DNA of 64,000 bases from Eulemur rufifrons (GCF_041146395.1 NC_091002.1:3528501-3592500); one strand, 5' to 3'. Positions 37,641-51,359 are shown, numbered from the stretch's first letter. Translations and numbers: made by a program. Notes: a model not told the origin generated them from the letters alone.

Positions 37641-38424
37641 GGAAAAAGGAAAAAGGTTTATTTTTTATGCTTAGGCAAATTAAAACTTCATCAAAATGTA
37701 AGTACCAGTAGTGCTAGGGTGAGAATAGAGGTGGTTTTTTTCTTTCTTTTCTTGTGGTTAAATTTTTTGTTTGTTTTATTGTATTACTGTTATAATAAAC
37801 ACTATGTGCTTGTCATTTTTAACCCATTGAATTGTGCCATTTTTCTTGTCACCTTCCCTCTATCCCAATGCCAACCCCTGTTTCCAGATGACTGGGATGT
37901 AAACTTAGCTGGGGACAACAGTATACAGTTGACAACTGTCCTTTCTTGTTATTCTGGGTCAGCAGCAGGAACAAGGCACACAGGTGAGGCCAGCAGGATC
38001 ATCTAGCGAGCAGGCCTGACCACCCCACGCCTGGGTGACTCGGCAGCTCCAGTTCCGGGAGCTCAGGCCCTCGGGCCCACGCCTCCTCCCCATCTCCCCC
38101 TGCACAGAGCCCCCCTGGGTGAGAAGGAGCAGAGCCAGGAAACGTGCTGAGGACACACACGGGCTGGGATCACCTGCTTCCCCACCTAGATCAGGTTCCT
38201 GAAAACACCTTGGCCATGAAAACCTGGATTAAACGTGAACGCACCATCACAGCTACACAAGCTCAATAGCTCGGCAGCCCTGTGGTCCCCAGACCAGGGG
38301 AGAGGAAAAGAGCTGTGGGACAATTTAGAGTTGCTAACTCTTTTTTTTCCCTCCCAAAGACATTTTGTTAAAAACTTTCATCTAGAGTTACCACCATTTC
38401 TTTGCTTTAAAATTTATTTTGTTT
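37641..38424. other. Intergenic, no feature recognised
   Basis: An AT-rich part is followed by a GC-rich block at about 37970-38320. No gene or repeat landmark is recognised. Confidence 0.4.
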
Positions 38425-38535
38425 TTTAGAGATTGGGTCTTGCTGTGTTGTCCAGGATGGACTCGAACTCCTGGGCTCAAGGAAGTTCGAGACTCAAGCC
38501 AGGACTACAGGTGCATGTTATCACACCTGGCTACC
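38425..38535 (-). mobile_element. Alu-related monomer fragment, antisense
   Basis: TAGAGATTGGGTCTTGCTGT, CGAACTCCTGGGCTCAAGGA and GGACTACAGGTGCATG mark a short diverged Alu monomer. Confidence 0.65.
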
Positions 38536-38659
38536 ACCATTGCTTAAAAGAAAAAACACTGAAACATAAGAGGAATTTAATCTCAGATTAAGGAATATAA
38601 TAAGAAAGGACAGCTGTCAATTGCATACTGATGTTTCCAAAAATATTTTGTAAAGAACG

Positions 38660-39118
38660 TGTCTTAACAGTTTGCTTGAAACAACTCACATGCTCACCTA
38701 CTGATGAGTGGGAAAACAGGAGATGGTCTATGCGTACAGGGCATATTATTCAGCCACACAAAGGAATGACGCGCTGTTGAGTACTATGATGTGGATGAAC
38801 CTCAAAGACAGTGTGCTGGGTGCAAGAAGCCAGACACGAACGCCACATGTTGTAGGAACCATTTACACAAAGTGTCCAAAATAGGCAAATCAATAGAAAA
38901 AGAAAGTAGGCTGTTATTCCCAGGGACTGGGCATCGGGAGAAATGGTGAGTGACCGCCAGTGCGTATGAGGTTTCTTTCGAGAGTGATGAAAACGTTCTA
39001 GAATTAGTGGTGATAGTTATGCAATATGGTAAACACACTGAAAACTACCAAATTGCATACTTTAAAATGACAAATTTTATGTTATGTGCATTATATCTCA
39101 ATAAAACACTGTTTAATA
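38660..39118 (+). mobile_element. L1M 3'-end fragment, sense
   Basis: ATTATTCAGCCACACAAAGG, ATGTGGATGAACCTCAAAGA, TTCCCAGGGACTGGGCATC and TTTTATGTTATGTGCATTAT in L1M 3' order, ending at AATAAAACACTG. Confidence 0.88.
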
Positions 39119-40924
39119 CAGAAAGAAGGCTGGCGAGTCTATGCAAATGATAGCATGACACTTTGTTTCGTGACCCTACTGGCCTGTGCTGCTTCCTTCG
39201 GGAACTCCCCACTGGGTTGTTCTGCTTCACACGTTTGTTCTGTGGGCTTGGGTTTTGCAACGGTTACAAATCCATTTTCACAGGGCTGGGCTGACCAAAA
39301 TGGAAGTGAGAGAGCTCACGATTCTGCTCCAGGCAGAACAGTGTCTGAGCTGTCACCAGGGCTGGGTGGGGTCCACCCCTGGCTCTTCCAGTTGGCCTTG
39401 CATTGGGCAGAGGCGCTTCAAGGAAGCCTCTGGCACAGAGAAGCAGATGCTGGCGTAGGAAGGGGCTTGGGCCCACCACGTGGTGATGCCCCTGAGGGGC
39501 CCTGAGGGCAGTGGCTGCTTGCTCTGATGGGGGACCCTTTCTGCAGGATGTCCTCAGCGTGGGTGGCCGGCACACTCCCGGTGGAGTTGCCTGTGCTGCT
39601 GCAGTGGGAAGGCCTCGTGTCTTGGCCCTTGCCCTCAGTTCCTTCAGTCCTGCTCTGCTCTTGCTGCCGGCTGGAGTGGATTTTTGGTGTGCACCATGAG
39701 CCGGAAGCTGAGAGTCCACACCAAAGGCAACGGGACGAGCGAGATAGCACAGAGGCAGTGGCACCCACGGCACAGAAACCCCCAAGTGAGGAGAGCTCTC
39801 AGGGAGGTCTGGCCATGCACAGCAGGGACAATGGGTCTCCCAGGGTGCCCAAGCTGCTGCCGGGGGTGGGACGAGTGAAGGGCAGGCAGGGTCATCTCTG
39901 GGGCTGGACTGTGCAGCCCCTGTAGGGGGGAGAGTTCAGGACCACGACCGGAGTTTGAGGGGTGTCTGTGGACCCAGGGCCCAGGTAGCCTCAAGGGACA
40001 AGCGTCTCACGTGTATGTGCCTGTGGGCCTGGGTCTGGACTTGCCTCCCTGGCCAGCTGGGCCCGGGTCACACTAAACGTGAGCATGCGGCTGGCTGTGC
40101 GGGCGCGTGAGGGCGGGGGTGAGCATGGGGAAGTGTGCAAGAGTGCCCCATCCCGTGGCGGCGACGGCGTGCGGACAGGAAGGTGCGTTGGTGGGTGGGC
40201 ACGTGTGTGCTTGCCGGGGTGTGACAGTGGGTATTCGGGAGCCCACTGAGGGATTGTGGGAGCCTCAGGGTGCCTTCTGCCTCTCTCCAGCACCCAGCTG
40301 CCCTGCATTCCGTGTGCTTTGGCAGGGCTGCCCAGGCCCAGGTCACTCGGTGTCCAGGCGGAGCTGCTGTGTCCAAGGTGCCTGCGTGAGAGGGCCCCTC
40401 TCTGTCCTCCTCCCCTCCCCGTGTCCCTGCTCCCCACCCTCAGGGACGTCCCAGGCTCTTTCTTTGTCTCTGTCCCTGGCTCTGTGGTCCTTATCGTCTC
40501 CGCCTCTCCCCTTCCGTCTCCCTCTGTGTCGCTGTGTCTCTCCCACTCACCTCCCCTCTCAGGAGGCGCTGGCCCCGGGGGCCCATGGCCTTCCCTCCCA
40601 GGCGCCCATTTGAGTTGGAGGCCTCTGGGAAGCCTCCTCTCCCCATCTCTGACATGGCTCATTGTCACCCTCTTTTATGGGGCTTTAATGAGTCCATTCA
40701 GGCAGACGGAGCTGCACCCACGTGTGGGGACAGACGTGGTAATTAAAAAGATGCCAGCAGCCAGCATGGCTGGCACCGGGAAGCCCAGGAGCATGAATAG
40801 GAGGGACCCTCCCAGGGACTGAGGGGAGCCCAGGTAAAAACCCTGACGGCACAGCCTCGCTGTCTGCTGAGTCCTCCCACTCTCACGCCTCCTGGGCGCA
40901 GACCTGGGCGGCCTACCGTCACAA
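39119..40924. other. GC-rich single-copy intergenic DNA
   Basis: This is 1.8 kb with few recognisable repeats. Many overlapping ORFs on both strands reflect high GC and pyrimidine-rich CTCTGTCC-type words (40390-40560). None shows a known domain. CpGs cluster modestly at 40070-40180 (GGCGGCGACGGCGTGCGG). Confidence 0.4.
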
Positions 40925-41000
40925 CCCTACTTCACAGATGGGAAAACTGAGGCCACACAGCACAGCGAGGCCCTGCCCGTGGGCTGCCCAGGCTGGGGAG
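40925..41000 (-). mobile_element. MIR SINE fragment, antisense
   Basis: CTTCACAGATGGGAAAACTGAGGCC followed by a disturbed CACACAGC block. Confidence 0.65.
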
Positions 41001-41819
41001 AACGCCTGGGGAGGGGACCTGAACCCCTGGGCCCAGGAGCCGAGGAGGACCGTCCACCATTCAGACACCAAACATTCCCTGACACCTCTGTTCCACCCTA
41101 AGAGGCTTGGCTAAGTAATTTCCCAGAATCATCTGGGAGATCTCTCCCTGCAAAGAATTCTGGGGCCTGATGTAAAAATAATAAAATATTCTCCATGTCA
41201 TTTCATGCATTCACTCATTCTTTCATTCTACACGTATCCACCGGACACCACGGGGGCCAACTGCAAACCTCAACCTGGGGGAGCTACAAGGGCCAGAGGA
41301 GGAAGCCATGGGGCCCTCTGAGGCCAGCCCAAGGCTGCCTCCCCCAGAAAGCCTTCCCGGACGCCCCTCCCCCCAGTCCCAACCCTGTGCCTGTGTGACG
41401 GCCCCATCCCAGTGGCGCGTGCTGGCTGTGGCTGTCCATCTGTCTCGCTGGGCTTCGGCCCATGTGGGCCCAGCGCCCAGCACAGGGCCCATCCACAGCC
41501 ACAGCTGAACGGAGTTGTTTGTAAAGGGGCTGACAGCACCTTTTAGGTGAAATGCCTCATAAACGCTGGGTTCACGCACGGGTGAAGGGTTATGAGAGTG
41601 GGCGCCCAAGGCTCGCTGGGTGTGGGCGGGTAGGAGGGAGAGGTCAACCTGGGGCAGGGTTGGCGTCAGAGGCCAGGGCAGTGGCTTGGCCTTGGTCCCG
41701 GAGGACACTGCTTCTGCCTTTGGACAAGACCCAGCCGGGCCCTGCCCTGACCTTGCCCTTTCCAGAGGCTGGCCACCGCCAATACAGAGCCCAAGGACTC
41801 ACCTCTCCTAAATACCCAC
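41001..41819. other. GC-rich intergenic DNA
   Basis: No gene is recognised. The CATTCACTCATTCTTTCATTC words near 41205 are an eroded simple repeat or L2 tail in reverse. Confidence 0.4.
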
Positions 41820-42110
41820 AGACTGGGAAACTGAGTCAGAGATGTGATTTGCCCAGACCCACAGCTGCCCAGAGCAGAACTGGAATTCAAACCAGATGTC
41901 TCTGGTTCCTCCCATATGTCAGCCCCAACAATAAAACAGTAACAATAATAGTATCAACAAGAACAACAATGTTTTGCAGATAAGTGTCAGGAGTTAAAAT
42001 GCACTTGCTCTGACATTATCTCTTTGGATGCTCTCCAGAGCCCAGCAAGGCAGAAATTCTCATCCCCTTTGGCAGACTGGGAAACCCAGGCACACCTCGC
42101 GCTACCGGGC
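41820..42110 (-). mobile_element. MIR fragments, antisense
   Basis: GACTGGGAAACTGAGTCAGA with CTGGAATTCAAACCAGATGT (41820-41910), then a second piece near 42010-42110 (ATTATCTCTTTGGATGCTCT, AGACTGGGAAACCCAGGC). They are separated by an AACAATAATA-rich stretch. Confidence 0.6.
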
Positions 42111-42984
42111 AGGTCCAGTCCACGTGAGGCTCGGCCCAGTTCCTGGGCAGGGCTGTGTCAGGACAGTTGGGCAGGAATGGGGCCTCCACCCACCCTGGGG
42201 CTCCCCCTCAGCCGAGCTGCCTGATGGGGCCAGGGCGGGCCGACAAACTTGCTGCGTGGCCTGGGCGTCAGGCAGGAGTGACAGCTCCAGGGAGGCCGGG
42301 GTCCAGCCCACTCAGCTGCTAAGCTGGATCGCATTCCTGCCAAGGTCTGTCCTGCTCTGACCTGTCTTCCTGGCAGCTGCTGCTCAGGGGTGAGTGGGTC
42401 CAGCCCTGGGTGTCCTGCCAAAGCAGGGGTGGCCGTAGGGTCAGAGGCAGCGTCCTCTGCTCTCCCTGCCTCTCTGCCTTTGCTCGCTCCCCCTCCATTC
42501 AGGGCTGGGAGCCTTTCCTCTCTCTCGTGTCAAACTCCCACCCATCTGTCACACCTGCTGGAAAGGCACTGCCAGGAAGCTCTAGACTCCCCCAGATGGA
42601 GTCAGTCCCTCCGCTGTGCCCTGCCATGTTGTCACATGGATTTAGCCGTCTCTCTGCCTCTTCTGGATATCCTGACTACAGCAGGGTCTCCAGCCCCATT
42701 CTGGGGGGCTCGACGTCCCCTTTTCCTAGGTGAGAGGGGTCACTTTAAACCAAGGGAGGTAGGGCATGGGACCCCAGACTCAAGCCTGTACCAGGCAGAA
42801 GGAGGGGGCTTTGGAGAGGTCCGGTCAGGGTGAGAGGCGCAGCGGCTCCCTCCAAGCCAGTGAGGGTGCCTGTACGCCACCGGCCAGTCGGAAATCCGAC
42901 AGCCTCTGCCGGGCCGGCCAGGGAAGCCAGCTCCACCCAGCAGCTCAGCTGCCCCCAAGAAGCTTGATTTTATTTAACCAGCAA
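42111..42984. other. GC-rich intergenic DNA
   Basis: No gene or clear repeat is recognised. The ORFs lack recognisable domains. Confidence 0.4.
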
Positions 42985-43165
42985 ATGTTGTGTGTACTCT
43001 GGACTAGACACAGTTAACTTCCTCCTCATGGCAGGCGTGCCAGCGGGGAGGACACTGGGGCGCAGAGGGGTTAGGGAACTTGCCCAAGGACACTCTGCTA
43101 GCACAAGGCAGAACTGAGATCTGAATGCTGACCCTCCAGTGCCACAGTCCGAGCACTGCTGCCCA
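42985..43165 (-). mobile_element. MIR SINE fragment, antisense
   Basis: GAGGGGTTAGGGAACTTGCCCAAGG and GAACTGAGATCTGAATGCTG follow the antisense MIR core. Confidence 0.75.
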
Positions 43166-43239
43166 GCTCGGGAGCCACGCCCACTGGAAGCCAGACCCCA
43201 GAGTGCAGAGGGCTGAGACCAAGACTGAGGCCACTGGTA

Positions 43240-43360
43240 TGGATATGACAGATCTCCATGGCCCAGCCTCCTCCTGGCTGTGTGGCCTTAGACAAGTTGC
43301 TTAACCTCTCTGGGCCTCAGATGTCTCCATTCTACAGTAGGGATAGTAGCCATACCCATC
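43240..43360 (+). mobile_element. MIR SINE fragment
   Basis: TGGCTGTGTGGCCTTAGACA, TTGCTTAACCTCTCTGGGCC and CATTCTACAGTAGGGATAGT. Confidence 0.82.
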
Positions 43361-43440
43361 CAGTCAACATTTATTGAACACCTTCTGTGTGCCAGGCTCT
43401 GTTCTAGAAACCAGGGCAAAGCCGTGATAAGGATAGTAAG
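43361..43440 (-). mobile_element. L2 LINE 3'-end fragment, antisense
   Basis: CAACATTTATTGAACACCTT, CTGTGTGCCAGGCTCTGTTC and GGGCAAAGCCGTGATAAGGA. Confidence 0.75.
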
Positions 43441-44032
43441 ACTTGCCTCCTGGGGGTTGGGGGTGATGTGGATCACCGGAGACAAGGACGTAGAAGCACC
43501 TTGTGCACCGAAGCCAGGACAAACACCTTCTTCTAGTGTGTCTGGCTCTTTTTAATTTTCACTGGGCCCCCCTGATTGTGCCTGAAGCATAGTGGAGATT
43601 TAGCAAGTGCCCACCTAGGGTGAAGGGGACTCCGGGAGGAAGGTGTGCATAAGCAAAGGCCAGGGACGGGCAGAATAGTACCGAGACAGCACAGGATAGG
43701 GCCCAGGGCGGAGACACCCCTGCTCTAGGATCTGTGCTGGAGCCCTGAGGTTGGAATGTCCTCTGTGTCCCTGGGGTGGGGCTGGGGTGACAAACACCAG
43801 CATGAGGCCAGCAATCCCTGGGCACGTCCTGAGGCACAGTAGCATCCCGTCTGACAGCTTCTGCATGAGTTCAGGTTCACCTGCCCAGCCAGGCCCAAAG
43901 CAGAAACACCCTGTAGGTCTGAGCTGGGAACATCTATCTTTTTTCTTAGAGACTGGTCTCTACTTGGCAGGACTGTGGACTTACTGGCTTATCCTCTTAT
44001 CCCCAGAATGTGCTTAAGGACAGGACACTCCC
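43441..44032. other. Intergenic, no feature recognised
   Basis: No gene is recognised. GTGAAGGGGACTCCGGGAGG and GCATAAGCAAAGGCCAGGGA near 43620-43670 may be antisense L2. Confidence 0.4.
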
Positions 44033-44313
44033 CCTTTCTTCTTAGAGATGGGGTCTCACTCTGTTGCCCAGGCTGGAGAGCAGGGATCATAGCTCACTGC
44101 AACCTCCAACTCCTGGGCTCAAGTGATCCTCCTGCCTCAGCCTCCAGAGTAGCTGGGACTATAGGCATGCACCACCACACCCAGCTAACCCTTTTATTCT
44201 TTCTTTCTTTTTTTTTGGTAGAAATGGAGTCTCGCTATGTTACCCAGGTTGGTCTTGAACTGGCTTCAAGTGATCCTCCTGCCTTGGCCTCCCAAAGTGC
44301 TGGGATTACAGAC
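44033..44313 (-). mobile_element. Old AluJ-like dimer, antisense (first of four)
   Basis: TAGAGATGGGGTCTCACTCT, GGCTGGAGAGCAGGGATCAT and a short linker. It ends GCCTCCCAAAGTGCTGGGATTACAG. This is the general-primate form (CCAAAGTGCTGGG, not CCAGAGTGCTAGG), so it is the oldest of the cluster. Confidence 0.9.
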
Positions 44314-44322
44314 TTGATGTCT

Positions 44323-44990
<668 letters not shown>

Positions 44991-44995
44991 CTTGC

Positions 44996-45331
44996 TTTTT
45001 TTTTTTTTTTTTTTTTGTTGAGACAGAGTCTCACTTTGTTGCCCAGGCTAGAGTGAGTGCCGTGGCGTCAGCTTAGCTCACAGCAACCTCAAACTCCTGG
45101 GCTTAAGCGATCCTACTGCCTCAGCCTCCCGAGTAGCTGGGACTACAGGCATGCGCCACTATGCCCGGCTAATTTTTTCTATATAGATTTTTAGGTGTCC
45201 ATATAATGTCTTTCTATTTTTAGTAGAGACGGGGTCTCGCTCAGGCTGGTCTCGAACTCCTGACCTTGAGCAATCCACCCGCCTCGGCCTCCCAGAGTGC
45301 TAGGATTACAGGCGTGAGCCACCGCGCCCGG

Positions 45332-45333
<2 letters not shown>
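44996..45333 (-). mobile_element. Alu SINE, antisense (fourth of four)
   Basis: T-run, GTTGAGACAGAGTCTCACTTTG, GTGAGTGCC form, expanded linker, ending CGCGCCCGGCC. A further T-run of about 27 (45334-45360) follows without an Alu body. That T-run is the A-tail of an earlier element or of the insertion host. Confidence 0.95.
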
Positions 45334-45360
<27 letters not shown>

Positions 45361-45364
<4 letters not shown>

Positions 45365-45794
45365 ATAGCTTTCTTTCTGAACATGAAAGTAATACTTATT
45401 CATTATAAAAATAAAATTGGGAAAGCTAGAAAGATACCAAAATTATATGAAAAGTCACAAAATCACCCTATCCAGCCTCCCAGAAGCAAACCTTATTTAA
45501 TATGTTGGTGAATAGACCTCTGGATGTTTTCGTGTGCATTTTCTGACACGGTTGGGACGAAGCTAATATGGAATTCTGCATTTGGTTCTTTTCACTTAAC
45601 ATATAATATGCCATCATTTAAAATTATGTTTACTGTTTCTTTCTGATTACAAAACCAATATATGCTCATTGTAAAAACAAACTAATCAAACAATTATAAA
45701 AATGTGGAACAGAGAGAGTCCAAGGGGAAAAGAAAAATGAAAGTTCCCCACAATCCCCAGCCCAGGGACGTCACTGTGGTGTGTGCAGACCAGC
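45361..45794. other. Unassigned old AT-rich repeat-like DNA
   Basis: TATTCATTATAAAAATAAAA, CACTTAACATATAATATGCC and ATATATGCTCATTGTAAAAA resemble a widespread old repeat that I cannot name. No gene is seen. Confidence 0.4.
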
Positions 45795-46035
45795 AGAGGT
45801 GTCTAGAACGTGGACTCAGGATCAGGTTGGCCTGGGTTCAAATCCTGCCTCCACAAGTAACTCCTTAGCTGTTGGGCCTTGGTTTTCTGTAAGTGGAATT
45901 GATCAGAGCGGGGCCTATGGTATAAAGCTGGCTGGAGGAATGAAAGAAAAAAAAAAGCATTGCCAAAAAGGAGTTGCAACAGGTAAGTGCTCTGAACAGT
46001 ACACAGTACTTGCTGGATAAATGTTAGGTTGTGCA
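45795..46035 (+). mobile_element. MIR SINE
   Basis: GTCTAGAACGTGGACTCAGG, TTGGCCTGGGTTCAAATCCTGCC and GTTGGGCCTTGGTTTTCTGT, ending near CTTGCTGGATAAATGTTAGG. Confidence 0.8.
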
Positions 46036-46074
46036 GTAAGCACCAAACAGAGCCCACAATAGGGAATGGAGTGC

Positions 46075-46760
46075 TCACTGTGTTCCAGGTAAGGGCTTAT
46101 TTCTAAAACTCACTTAATTCTCCCAAGAACTCTCTGAGGCAGGTATTTGTATTATCCCATTTTACAGATGTGAGAACTGAGGCTGAGAAAGGTTGAGTGT
46201 CATAGCAGCACTATTCACAATAGCCAAAAGGTGAAGGCCGCCCAAAAGTCCACTGATGAAGGAATAAATAAATCATGATAATTCCAATATAATGGACTAT
46301 GATTCAATCACATAAAGAAAGGACACACTGACACATGCTACAAAATGGATGAACCTTGAAAACGTGATGCTAAGTGAAAAAAGCCAATCGCAAAAGACCA
46401 CATGTAATATTCCCTGCATATAAATGTCCAGAATAGCTAAACCCATAGAAACAGAAAGCAGATTAGTGGTTGCCAGGGAAGGGGGGGAGGAAGGAACAGG
46501 AAGTGAAGGCTTAGTGGGTACGGAGTCTCCTTCAGGGGTGACGAAAGTGTTTGGAACTGAAGATGGAGGCTGCACAACACTGAGAATGTACTAAATGCCA
46601 TTAATCTTTTAGTTTAAAATGGCTAATTTTATGTTATGTGAGTTTAGCCTCAGCTAAACTTTAGAAAAGAGAAACAAAGGTTGAGCGACTCGCCCAGGCT
46701 CAGGGTCACATAGCCAATGACAGGTGAAGCACTGCCGTGATTCTCCCGTTGGACCAACTG
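46075..46760 (-). mobile_element. MIR SINE, antisense, split by an L1
   Basis: The left half (46075-46198) has TCCCATTTTACAGATGTGAG and GAGGCTGAGAAAGGTTGAGT. The right half (about 46677-46760) resumes at AAAGGTTGAGCGACTCGCCC and GGGTCACATAGCCAATGACA. AAAGGTTGAG is present on both sides as the target-site duplication of the L1 that split it. Confidence 0.85.
46199..46675 (+). mobile_element. L1M 3'-end insertion, sense, inside a MIR
   Basis: CAGCACTATTCACAATAGCC, AAAATGGATGAACCTTGAAA, GTGGTTGCCAGGGAAGGGGG and TTTTATGTTATGTGAGTTTA. It ends in an A-rich tail next to the duplicated AAAGGTTGAG. It is 5'-truncated, as is usual. Confidence 0.9.
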
Positions 46761-47370
46761 TGGACCACGCTGACCCCTTATTTGTCAGGTTTCGTGCTCG
46801 TCACCATGACCCCAATTTCCAGAGTGGAGTCACCAGGTCAAAGGCTCCAGCCTGCACGCACAGGGCACGCCGGGGACCTGGGTGGGTGGGAACGCAGCCC
46901 TGGCCGGAATCCCACAAGACTGGTCGGTGCGGTAGTCCTCGGAGCCCAGCGGGGCAGAGGGCAGGCTCCCCTTTGGTCTGCACTTTTGGTCACACCTGTG
47001 CTTTCAACACCTGCCTCCCGCCTGCCCCGGGGCATATGTAATCCTGCCCGCTTGCAGAAACCGGGACTCAAGGACCTCCTTCCATGTGACCTCCTTCTGG
47101 CTCCACTGCCCCACGGGTCCAAAAGGGCAGGGACCTGCCTCTGGCCACCGTGCAGCTTCAGAACACAGCTGTGCTTTTCTGAGCCCCGGTTTCCACGTCT
47201 GAAAACGGACATAAGGATGACTCTACCATGGAGAGGTTTACACAGGAGGATGGACCTGAAACGCCCAGCATGGCTCTGGGCGTGTGAGGATGAAGACACC
47301 AGGAACCGTTTGCCCATTTGCCCCTAAGACACCGCAGGCTTCTCTCTCAGTATCCTGAAAAGTTGATTAT
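46761..47370. other. Intergenic, no feature recognised
   Basis: GC-rich DNA with no gene recognised. The 196-residue ORF at 46737-47327 begins inside the MIR and has no family resemblance. Confidence 0.4.
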
Positions 47371-47710
47371 GGCCTTGGAAATATGTCCAAGGTATATCAT
47401 TAACTGAAAGAGCAAGCAAAACTGGTGAGCCCAGCACCTAGCAAACACTAACATGCAGGAACTATTATTATGTGTTTGGGTTTTTAATGTTTTACCCACT
47501 TATGTTTCCACATTCGCAGAACATTTCTGGAAGGCTACGTGAGAACCTGGACAGCGGTTAGCTCCTCTGGGGATGGTCAGGGAAGGAAATTTTCACTTAA
47601 TACCTTTCTCTTCTCTTGAAAGTTTTCACTGTGAGCACATGTTGCTTTTATAATAAAATAATAGTTTAAAATGAAATTAAATTCTGCAATAAAAATGTTA
47701 TTTATTATAA
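47371..47710. other. Unassigned old AT-rich repeat-like DNA
   Basis: CTCTGGGGATGGTCAGGGAA, CACTTAATACCTTTCTC and AAAATAATAGTTTAAAATG resemble a common old repeat; the family is not assigned. Confidence 0.35.
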
Positions 47711-48489
47711 CCCTTTCTGTGAACAGATGAGGAAAATGGCTCCCAGATCTCACCACCTCCAAAAAGGCCCTCGATGGGCCAGACATACTGCCTCTTCCAG
47801 GCAGAAGGGGTCACACTGACTGTCACTGTTTGCTTGTCTGTCTCTCCCATGAAACTAGGAGGATCTGGAGGAAAGGGCCTGGGTGACTCACCCCTGAGTC
47901 CTAAGCACCCAGCCCGGGGCTGGGCTCAGATGAGTAAAGGAATGAGACTCAGAGAGGTTAAGCCAGCTGCCTGAGATCACAAAGTAAGTGGTTGTACAGG
48001 ATGAGACCCAGGGCTCTGGACTCCAACCCTACTACAACCTGACTTCCCTAGGACAGCTCCACCCACTCACCAGAAATGTCCAAAAGAGGCCACCTGGGAA
48101 TTGTCCAAATGGCCTAAGGCCTCATGCAGGTGCTATGCTATTTGGGGTGTGGGAGAAAAGGTTGTTCAGGCTCCAGGTGGGAGCCAGGGGTGCCCCAGGT
48201 GTGGAAAATGCCAGACAGTGCTCCATGTGGAGCTATGAGAAAAGCCACAAAAGAATAGATTATCCCCCTGTGTTTCCTTATCTGACACTTCAAAATTGAG
48301 ATTTCAGCTTCCTAAATCTAGGTACAAATTTTTCTGATGATGGCAAAGTCCTTCTGAAGCAAAGAGCAGCTGCCACCTCCTGGAAAGATGATCATACATG
48401 TGCCCCTCTGCCCTTTGGAATCATCAATGCCTCCAGTAAAGGACATACCCCCAAAACCTCCCTCTGCTGTAGCACCAACAGCCACTAAT
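47711..48489. other. Intergenic; antisense MIR piece at about 47930-48050
   Basis: AGACTCAGAGAGGTTAAGCC, GATCACAAAGTAAGTGGTTG and GACCCAGGGCTCTGGACTCC are antisense MIR. A weak CTCF-like match CCAGGAGGTGGCAGC on the - strand lies at about 48368-48382. No gene is seen. Confidence 0.5.
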
Positions 48490-48605
48490 GGTAGGTATTA
48501 CTGAGTGCTTACCCTGTGCCAGGCATTAGCTTTAAGTGCCTTCGTATACAGTGCTATGTTATTTAATCCTCAAACAGCCGTATGAGTCAAGAACTATCAG
48601 AAACC
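48490..48605 (-). mobile_element. MIR SINE fragment, antisense
   Basis: TACTGAGTGCTTACCCTGTGCCAGGCATTAG and TTATTTAATCCTCAAACAGC. Confidence 0.82.
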
Positions 48606-48649
48606 CAGGCATCCTGACTCGAAGCCATGTTGTATATGAGATACTGATG

Positions 48650-48790
48650 TGAATACACATGTTCTAGACTTTGAAGGATTGATTTGAGACCTTGCTCTTC
48701 TACTTACAGCTCTGTGATCTTGAGTAAGGCAATATACATCTCTGATCCTCAGTTTTCTCATCTGCAAAAAGTGTTCATAAGAGCTGTCTT
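48650..48790 (+). mobile_element. MIR SINE fragment
   Basis: GCTCTGTGATCTTGAGTAAG and CTCAGTTTTCTCATCTGCAA. Confidence 0.8.
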
Positions 48791-49733
<943 letters not shown>

Positions 49734-50044
49734 TTCTTGAACAAGCTCTCTAACAGTGGAAAATTTTCCATTGTTTTTTTTTCCCTCTGTGACTTTATAT
49801 TTCCACTCCACCCTCCCCCAGAATTTTATCTTAATTTAATAGGGTATATTTTTATGCCTAAATGTATTTCACTGTTATCCAATCATTATTTTCTCTAACA
49901 AAGATATTTATATAAGTTGAAATTAAATTCCTATAACTCCAAGATTCTATAGACTTAAAAAAAACTTACTTTTGGATTGAGTCATCATTACCAAAATACT
50001 CATCAAAAATGTGTTATAATATTTGATAAATAATTACTAAACAA
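49734..50044. other. AT-rich intergenic DNA
   Basis: No gene is recognised. It is the likely continuation of the AT-rich sequence interrupted by the Alu at 49402. Confidence 0.35.
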
Positions 50045-50394
<350 letters not shown>

Positions 50395-50648
50395 TACTAA
50401 ACAATAAAGTAAAATCTTATTAGAAATTAATGACACAAACAGGCCTTGTTTTCTCAATTAGTTCATGGTATCTGCAGATTAATATTCCTAGCTAGAATGA
50501 GACATGGGTCAGGTAGCTTTTGTTCTTTTTTTTTATTTACAGATATAAAACATGTAGAAAATGTATTCATATAAATAAGCTGATCGGAAGGGAAGAACTT
50601 CTGTTATAGAAATGTCGCTCAGTTCTTTGTCTTTAAAGATAAGTGGCA
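50395..50648. other. AT-rich intergenic DNA
   Basis: No gene or repeat landmark is recognised. Confidence 0.35.
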
Positions 50649-50999
50649 GGCCGGGCGCAGTGGCTCACGCTTGTAATCCTATATCACTCTGGGAGGCCGA
50701 GGTGGGCAGACCGTTTGAGCTCAGGAGTTCGAGACCAGCCTGAGCAAGAGCGAGACCCCATCTCTACTAAAAATAGAAAGAAATTATATGGACAGCTAAA
50801 AATATATATAGAAAAAATTAGCCAGGCATGGTGGCGCATGCCTGTAGTCCCAGCTACTCGGGAGGCTGAGACAGGAGGATCCCTTGAGCTCAGGAGTTTG
50901 AGGTTGCTGTGAGCTAGGCTGACGCCATGGCACTCACTCTAGCCAGGGTGACAGAGTGAGACTCTGTCTCAAAAAAATAAAAAAAAAATTAAAAAAAAT
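50649..50999 (+). mobile_element. Alu SINE (strepsirrhine type)
   Basis: GGCCGGGCGCAGTGGCTCACG to an A-rich tail. The target-site duplication is AAAGATAAGTGGCA (50635 and 51000). It has the expanded linker and the ACTCACTC form. Confidence 0.96.
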
Positions 51000-51014
51000 A
51001 AAGATAAGTGGCAA

Positions 51015-51359
51015 AAAAAAATCACATAATGATACTCCATCATGTAAATTGTATTTATTGATCAGTCAATGGACAGCTTGGTTATGATTTTCTTCAATTT
51101 GTTGATATTTCTTCACTTTGTTGGAAACACTCGGATTACACAGGGACTTGTTACCCGGTGGCTAGAGTCCTTCACTCCGTCAGTGCTACAGTTTCTGGAG
51201 AAGTGCACCAGAGAGTTAGCTGCGAGCTATGGGTCCATCGTACCTGTCACTCTTTCACTTAAAGGCACTTTGTTTAGCCAGACACATGCAGAAAGAATTG
51301 GAAAAATTAAAATATTAATTTCAATACACCTTTCCCCCAATTATTAAATGCTCTTGTCT
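51015..51359. other. Intergenic, no feature recognised
   Basis: No gene is recognised. The 92-residue ORF at 51069-51347 shows no known domain. Confidence 0.4.

Noticed and set aside
40070..40180. Possible small CpG island
   Set aside because: CpG enrichment is short and modest, with no associated gene or ETS/NRF1-type cluster. It is treated as GC-rich intergenic DNA.
39991..40822. Overlapping ORFs of 225 (-), 168 (+) and 188 (+) codons
   Set aside because: High GC and CTCTGTCC-type low complexity suppress stops on both strands. The mutual overlap and lack of homology argue against coding.
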